Shown here: in pieces, positions 5,669 through 8,873 of the stretch | Layout of the letters: the number at the start of each line of letters is the position of its first letter | Numbering within the stretch: the first letter of the stretch is position 1 | Source of the DNA: Oscillospiraceae bacterium | GTDB lineage: Bacteria; Bacillota_A; Clostridia; Oscillospirales; Ruminococcaceae | NCBI GenBank assembly: GCA_017440445.1 | Contig: JAFSHE010000275.1 | Coordinates: 1 to 8,873, forward strand | Reading direction: 5' to 3' | Length of the DNA: 8,873 nucleotides | The notes under the pieces: generated by a model | What the model was told of the DNA's origin: nothing | Databases searched by the model: none | What the model saw: the letters and a program-made list of their open reading frames with translations, nothing else | Translations under genes and position numbers: made by a program

Positions 5669-5860
5669 TCAGCCTGCAAGCTGCTCGCAGACCTTTTCAA
5701 AGATGTAGACTTTTTCTTCGTAAGTAAGATCGTGTTTTGCAAGCTCCTTTTCAATGATGTGCGCGTACAGCTCGCCGAATGCCTCCTGGATTGCCTCTAT
5801 GTCCTTCTCGTTTGTAGGCGGATGAAGGATAACCTTTATCTTTTCCTTTGCTCGTGACAT
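5669..5860 (-). CDS. Small acidic helical hypothetical protein (63 residues)
   Basis: I do not recognise a named family. The protein opens MSRAKEKIKVILHPP, a basic start and a short beta-strand, then continues as mostly charged, helix-forming sequence (EAFGELYAHIIEKELAKHD, EEKVYIFEKVCEQLAG). It has no membrane segment, no signal peptide and one cysteine. The gene is credible: ATG 5860-5858 has GGAG with good spacing, and a strong terminator follows within six bases. The shape (a strand with the K-I-K-V-I-L-H-P-P pattern, then two helices) reminds me of small proteins in Firmicutes accessory regions, but I cannot name one. The gap to the zinc-ribbon gene upstream is 74 bases with no clear terminator, so both may share a transcript. 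I cannot resolve a separate promoter. Confidence 0.72.
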   Translation of the reverse strand: MSRAKEKIKVILHPPTNEKDIEAIQEAFGELYAHIIEKELAKHDLTYEEKVYIFEKVCEQLAG

Positions 5861-5934
5861 ATCATCAGCTCCTTTCAGAGTGATAATATGTAAGTGAGAT
5901 CTGGGTGATTTGCAGTTGTGGAGAAAAATACATA

Positions 5935-6465
5935 TCAGTCCCAGTTTATGAACTCTTTATATTCAAGCTCGATTTTACAGTCAGGGCATTTTAGAAGATG
6001 GCAAGGCTGTGTGAAATCAGCGTTAAGAAAATCTTCGGTAGATATCGTTGACATATCAGCACTACATTTGCTGCATTTGTGTGGAAAGGTTGAGTATAAT
6101 TTGTAGTCTTCCGTAAGTTCTTTATGAGAAATATACTCTGGATCAGGTTCTCCAGATAAAAGAGAGTACAATGACTGGCGTTTCTGTCTGTTCGGTCGGT
6201 TTGACAGTTTGATAAATATTGAATGACTAGGTCGATTATCAATATTTCCACATTTTTTACACACAAGAACAATATGATCGATGCTGATTGCACCATCAGG
6301 ATGGGGATGTTGTTTAAAAAACTGTTTATATGTTTCGCCAAGTTTGCCTGTACATGCTTTTTTTAGTGTTTCTGTATATGTATGAGGATACAGTGTTCCT
6401 GTGCCAAAATGCAAGTCTATTGCTTTTTCACACTGCGGACAACGCATACAATAGCCAAATCCCAT
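5935..6465 (-). CDS. Hypothetical protein with two predicted zinc ribbons
   Basis: This 176-residue protein has no recognised name. Cysteines fall in CxxC pairs: C6/C9/C12 near the start, C69/C72 (CKKCGN), C131/C134 (CSKCS) and C160/C163 (CPDC). The natural reading is two zinc ribbons, one from the first and second groups and one from the third and fourth, joined by a polar linker (about 73-128) containing NRPNRQKRQ. It is cytoplasmic by appearance. Zinc ribbons mediate nucleic-acid or protein contacts, but nothing here fixes a role. Start ATG 6465-6463 has GGAGG upstream, and a clear promoter lies at 6522-6550. The coding sequence is visibly richer in A and T than the neighbouring genes (AAA, TTT and TTA-type codons are frequent), which hints at a different origin. 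Confidence 0.78.
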   Translation of the reverse strand: MGFGYCMRCPQCEKAIDLHFGTGTLYPHTYTETLKKACTGKLGETYKQFFKQHPHPDGAISIDHIVLVCKKCGNIDNRPSHSIFIKLSNRPNRQKRQSLYSLLSGEPDPEYISHKELTEDYKLYSTFPHKCSKCSADMSTISTEDFLNADFTQPCHLLKCPDCKIELEYKEFINWD

Positions 6466-6521
6466 AATTACCTCCTATTTTTCAACAAAATACTAACCTT
6501 TCCTGTATAAGTTTTTTTATT

Positions 6522-6550
6522 ATTATATCATATTTATTTGCGTTTGTCGT
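6522..6550 (-). promoter_or_regulatory. Promoter of the zinc-ribbon gene
   Basis: On the minus strand there is a -35 ACGACA (6550-6545; four of six consensus bases), a 17-base spacer and a perfect TATAAT -10 (6527-6522) with an extended TG one base before it. The predicted start is near 6515, giving a leader of about 50 bases. The core TATGATATAATAA is identical to that in the promoter at 4078-4106. Confidence 0.62.
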
Positions 6551-6630
6551 GTCTTTTTTGGGACAATTTGTGCCGAAGTCAGTATTGTTATGCTAACTGT
6601 CCTGAAAATAGCCCATATATTATGGTAAAC

Positions 6631-6636
6631 TATAAT
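6631..6636 (+). promoter_or_regulatory. Possible -10 element before the small gene and helicase
   Basis: TATAAT at 6631-6636 lies about 25 bases before the ribosome site of the small gene, at a suitable distance for a promoter. No -35 hexamer is recognisable at 16-18 bases upstream. The surrounding sequence is AT-rich (another TATTAT at 6618-6623), so the exact promoter is uncertain. Confidence 0.35.
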
Positions 6637-6668
6637 TATAGTAATGTAGTAAAAAACAGGAGGTAGCT

Positions 6669-6866
6669 ATGATACTCGGACTTATCGTATCGGCATTGTA
6701 TATAACCAGTGAGGTCATGAAAGAGCACAGGCAGATGCACGGACCTCCTACACAGCAGGAGCGCGAGTGGCGCGAGGCCATGAATGCCACTAACAAAAAT
6801 TATGAGATGCGTATGAAAGAGATATGGGGCGACAAATGGAGAGAGCATTCTGATAAAAGGGGGTGA
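6669..6866 (+). CDS. Small hypothetical protein (65 residues) preceding the helicase
   Basis: I do not recognise a family. The protein has a short hydrophobic start (MILGLIVSALYI, residues 1-12) and is then strongly charged and helical, with E-x-x-R/K patterns (EREWREAMNATNKNYEMRMK, 31-50) and three tryptophans. The hydrophobic part is too short for a confident membrane helix; an amphipathic membrane-associated helix is possible. The gene looks real because GGAGG lies 6 bases before ATG 6669 and the frame ends exactly at the helicase start region. Its last codon and stop lie within the helicase ribosome site, so the two are very probably co-transcribed and coupled. A functional link with the helicase is inferred only from this arrangement. 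Confidence 0.65.
   Translation: MILGLIVSALYITSEVMKEHRQMHGPPTQQEREWREAMNATNKNYEMRMKEIWGDKWREHSDKRG
6859..6866 (+). promoter_or_regulatory. Ribosome binding site that sets the helicase GTG start
   Basis: GGGGGTGA (6859-6866), a near-complete Shine-Dalgarno sequence, overlaps the final codon and TGA stop of the small gene and lies five bases before GTG 6872. The other in-frame candidate, GTG 6863, sits inside this site. An in-frame TAA at 6854 rules out anything earlier. Confidence 0.7.
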
Positions 6867-6871
6867 ATGTC

Positions 6872-8873
6872 GTGTACCTGTCAGGACTTAACGACAAGCA
6901 GCTTGAGGCTGTCACGGCAACAGAGGGATATCTGCGTGTTATCGCAGGCGCAGGCAGCGGCAAGACTAAGCTGCTGGTCAGCCGTTACGCTTATCTCGTA
7001 AAGGAATACGGCATCGACCCTGCAAATATCCTTTGCGTGACATTCACAAACAAAGCCGCAGGCGAGATGAAGCGCCGTATACGCTCGCTTATCGGGGAGG
7101 AATACAGCACCTCGCTGATATGCACATACCATGGCTTTTGCGTGAGAGTGCTGCGTGAGGACATCGAAAAGCTGTTTTACCCGAAGGAGTTTCAGATAAT
7201 CGACACTTCACAGCAGAAGTCCATACTCGGCGATATCTATCAGAAATACGAGCTTAAGCTTGACCATGCAAGCTTTGAGAAGATAATCGGCAAGATAGGC
7301 TATGTGAAGTCCCACCTTGAATATGTGCCGAAGATGTGCAGCACTGAAAACTGTCAGATACTCCCCGAGATAACCGACCTTGACGATACGATAATTGAGG
7401 AGTTTCTGCAGCGTCAGAAGCAGATATTCGCGCTTGATTTCGATGACCTGATGTTCTTTGCGCTGAAGATACTTACAACCTGCCCCGAGGTGCTGTCAAA
7501 GTGGCAGGACAGGCTGAATTACATACAGGTAGACGAGTTTCAGGACAGCTCCAAAAACGAGATGTTGCTTGTTGACCTGCTTTCGGGTCAGCACAAAAAC
7601 CTGATGATAGTAGGCGACCCCGACCAGAATATCTATGAGTGGCGAGGCTCTGATGTTAAGCTGCTGGTTGAATTCGACAAAACGCACCAGCCGACAAATA
7701 CGGTCTTCCTCAATCAGAATTACCGCTCCACACCGCAGATACTCAACTGTGCCAATACCCTTATCGAAAAGAACAAGCTGCGCCTTGAAAAGGAGCTTTT
7801 CACAAACAGCGCAAGCGGCGCAGAGGTGCTGCATTATCACTCCGCAAACGACTTTGCGGAGGCTGACAGGATAATCGAATGCATACAGGATATCCGAAAG
7901 GCAAGCAGTGCGGATTATTCGGATTTTGCGGTGCTTTACAGGTCGGGATTTCTGTCGCGTGTTATCGAGAAGAAATTCACCGAAAACGGCATTCCGTATG
8001 AGATAATCGGCGGCATGAAATTCTTTCAGCGTATGGAGGTGCAGGATATAGTTGCGTATCTGCGCCTTATTGCATTCGATGACGATATCTCGCTGAAACG
8101 CATCATCAATAAGCCGCGCAGGAAATTCGGCAGGACAAGGCTGCAGCAGCTCGTAGCGTTGCAGGCGGGCGGAAAGTCACTGTATCAGACCTTAAAGGAA
8201 AACCTGCTGTATTCCGCATTCCGCAACAGTGGCGCAGAGGAATTTGTGTCGCTGATAGAAAGCGCAAGGGAGAAAGCTGCGGAGATGTCGCTTTCTGACG
8301 CAGTTGCGATGATATGCGAGGACAGTGGATATGAGAAATATATCAGAGAGCAGGGCGACATGGAGCGCTTTGAAAACCTGTCGGAATTCAAGCGCATTGC
8401 CGCCGAATACGAAGCCAATTTAGGGGAAACCGTTACCCTGCGGGAATTTGTCAATCACATCTCGTTGCAGGGCGAGGATGACGGCGAGGAAAGTGCCGAA
8501 AAGGTGAAGCTGATGACCATCCACGCCGCCAAGGGCCTGGAGTTCCCCAGCGTATTTGTGATCGGGTTTTCGGAAGGGATCTTCCCCTCCTCCAAAACCA
8601 TTGAGGAGCGCAAGCAGATGGGGCTTGAGGAGGAACGGCGACTGTGCTATGTGGCGATCACCCGTGCACAGAAGCGGCTATTTTTGCTGGACAGCGAGGG
8701 GCATTCGCCAAACGTCAGTGACAAGCTCCCGTCCCGTTTTTTAAAGGAGATCGGCGAAGACAACTACACCCGCATCGGCTCCATCTCCCGCGAACTGCAA
8801 GAGAAGGCGGACGAGTATGTTGCGCGGCAAATCGGCACTGCGCCGACTCCCGCAACGGTCAGGCAGGTCGGTG
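6872..8873 (+). CDS. UvrD/PcrA/Rep-type superfamily 1 ATP-dependent DNA helicase (3' end outside window)
   Basis: 667 codons are visible, open to the window edge. All helicase motifs are present in order: Q motif LNDKQLEAV (residues 6-14), Walker A GAGSGKT (26-32), motif Ia VTFTNKAAGEMKRR, Ib CTYHGFC, motif II DEFQD (221-225), motif III VGDPDQNIYEWRG (247-259), motif IV NYRST (283-287), motif V TIHAAKGLEF (549-558) and motif VI VAITRAQKR (594-602). It should be a 3'-5' DNA translocase of repair or replication restart; DEFQDSS instead of DEYQDTN suggests a paralogue rather than the main PcrA. I see no nuclease domain in the visible part. The start is GTG 6872 (see its ribosome site). Base and codon use change abruptly near codon 507-512 (8390-8410) without breaking the frame: ATA and AGA/AGG give way to ATC, CGG and CGC. 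The family call is very firm. Confidence 0.94.
   Translation, partial: MYLSGLNDKQLEAVTATEGYLRVIAGAGSGKTKLLVSRYAYLVKEYGIDPANILCVTFTNKAAGEMKRRIRSLIGEEYSTSLICTYHGFCVRVLREDIEKLFYPKEFQIIDTSQQKSILGDIYQKYELKLDHASFEKIIGKIGYVKSHLEYVPKMCSTENCQILPEITDLDDTIIEEFLQRQKQIFALDFDDLMFFALKILTTCPEVLSKWQDRLNYIQVDEFQDSSKNEMLLVDLLSGQHKNLMIVGDPDQNIYEWRGSDVKLLVEFDKTHQPTNTVFLNQNYRSTPQILNCANTLIEKNKLRLEKELFTNSASGAEVLHYHSANDFAEADRIIECIQDIRKASSADYSDFAVLYRSGFLSRVIEKKFTENGIPYEIIGGMKFFQRMEVQDIVAYLRLIAFDDDISLKRIINKPRRKFGRTRLQQLVALQAGGKSLYQTLKENLLYSAFRNSGAEEFVSLIESAREKAAEMSLSDAVAMICEDSGYEKYIREQGDMERFENLSEFKRIAAEYEANLGETVTLREFVNHISLQGEDDGEESAEKVKLMTIHAAKGLEFPSVFVIGFSEGIFPSSKTIEERKQMGLEEERRLCYVAITRAQKRLFLLDSEGHSPNVSDKLPSRFLKEIGEDNYTRIGSISRELQEKADEYVARQIGTAPTPATVRQVG

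Noticed and set aside
5918..6106. 62-residue plus-strand frame opposite the zinc-ribbon gene end
   Set aside because: It is a shadow of the minus-strand gene, with no ribosome site.
6586..6598. TGTTAT half-site and GTTA-TGC-TAAC repeat before the small gene, as another TetR operator
   Set aside because: It does not match the ATAACA-N2-TGTTAT spacing and its arms are only 4 bases.
7496..7840. 114-residue minus-strand frame inside the helicase
   Set aside because: It is antisense to helicase motifs II-IV; the frame is a by-product of codon bias.
8384..8389. EcoRI site near the codon-usage switch as a cloning junction
   Set aside because: GAATTC occurs at many other places in the window (for example near 340, 2672 and 7670), so it does not single out this site.
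6669..8873. Helicase plus small protein as a Gabija-like or other UvrD-containing defence system
   Set aside because: There is no OLD-type ATPase/TOPRIM partner or other defence gene beside it in the window, and the protein has ordinary PcrA/UvrD architecture.
1..8873. CRISPR arrays, insertion sequences, integrases, tRNA genes or attachment sites
   Set aside because: No regularly spaced repeats, transposase motifs, terminal inverted repeats or cloverleaf sequences were seen.

Overview
The window looks like chromosomal sequence from a Gram-positive gut or rumen Clostridia-type bacterium, probably Ruminococcus-like (inference). Nearly every gene has a strong GGAGG-type ribosome binding site. 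Promoters are sigma-A-like (TTGACA/TATAAT, some with an extended TG before the -10). Codon use is moderate in GC with frequent ATA, AGA and AGG. There are no tRNAs, rRNAs, CRISPR arrays or recognisable transposons or integrases.

Region 1 (18-4106, minus strand) is a compact six-gene operon read leftwards from one good promoter (4078-4106). In transcription order it holds a membrane-anchored alpha/beta hydrolase with a PHSMSG nucleophile elbow, a protein that may have an acetoacetate-decarboxylase-like fold, a maltose/galactoside O-acetyltransferase (hexapeptide repeats), a PNPOx-like flavin-binding split-barrel protein, a double-GNAT acetyltransferase, and a flavodoxin interrupted by one in-frame TGA. 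Gaps are -4 to 27 bases. The mix of acyltransferases, flavoproteins and a hydrolase suggests small-molecule modification or detoxification, but no substrate can be read from sequence.

Region 2 (4173-5581, plus strand) is a divergent two-gene module: a TetR-family repressor overlapping by ATGA a CPBP (CAAX-like) intramembrane protease, closed by a stem-loop. Its promoter is a perfect TTGACA-17-TATAAT. Directly after the -10 lie two abutting 14-bp palindromes of the form ATAACA-N2-TGTTAT, a likely double operator for autorepression.

Region 3 (5631-6550, minus strand) carries two orphan genes: a 63-residue acidic helical protein with a strong terminator, and a 176-residue double zinc-ribbon protein that is visibly AT-richer than its neighbours.

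Region 4 (6631-8873, plus strand) has a 65-residue small protein followed closely by a UvrD/PcrA-type superfamily 1 helicase starting at GTG and running off the right edge. Codon use in the helicase changes sharply near 8390-8410 (ATA and AGG/AGA all but vanish, CGG and GGG appear) while the frame and helicase motifs continue. This implies intragenic recombination or an assembly chimera.

No complete known defence system is present. The items most worth a second look are the double operator of the TetR-CPBP module, the nonsense codon in the flavodoxin, the six-gene enzyme cassette and the mosaic helicase.
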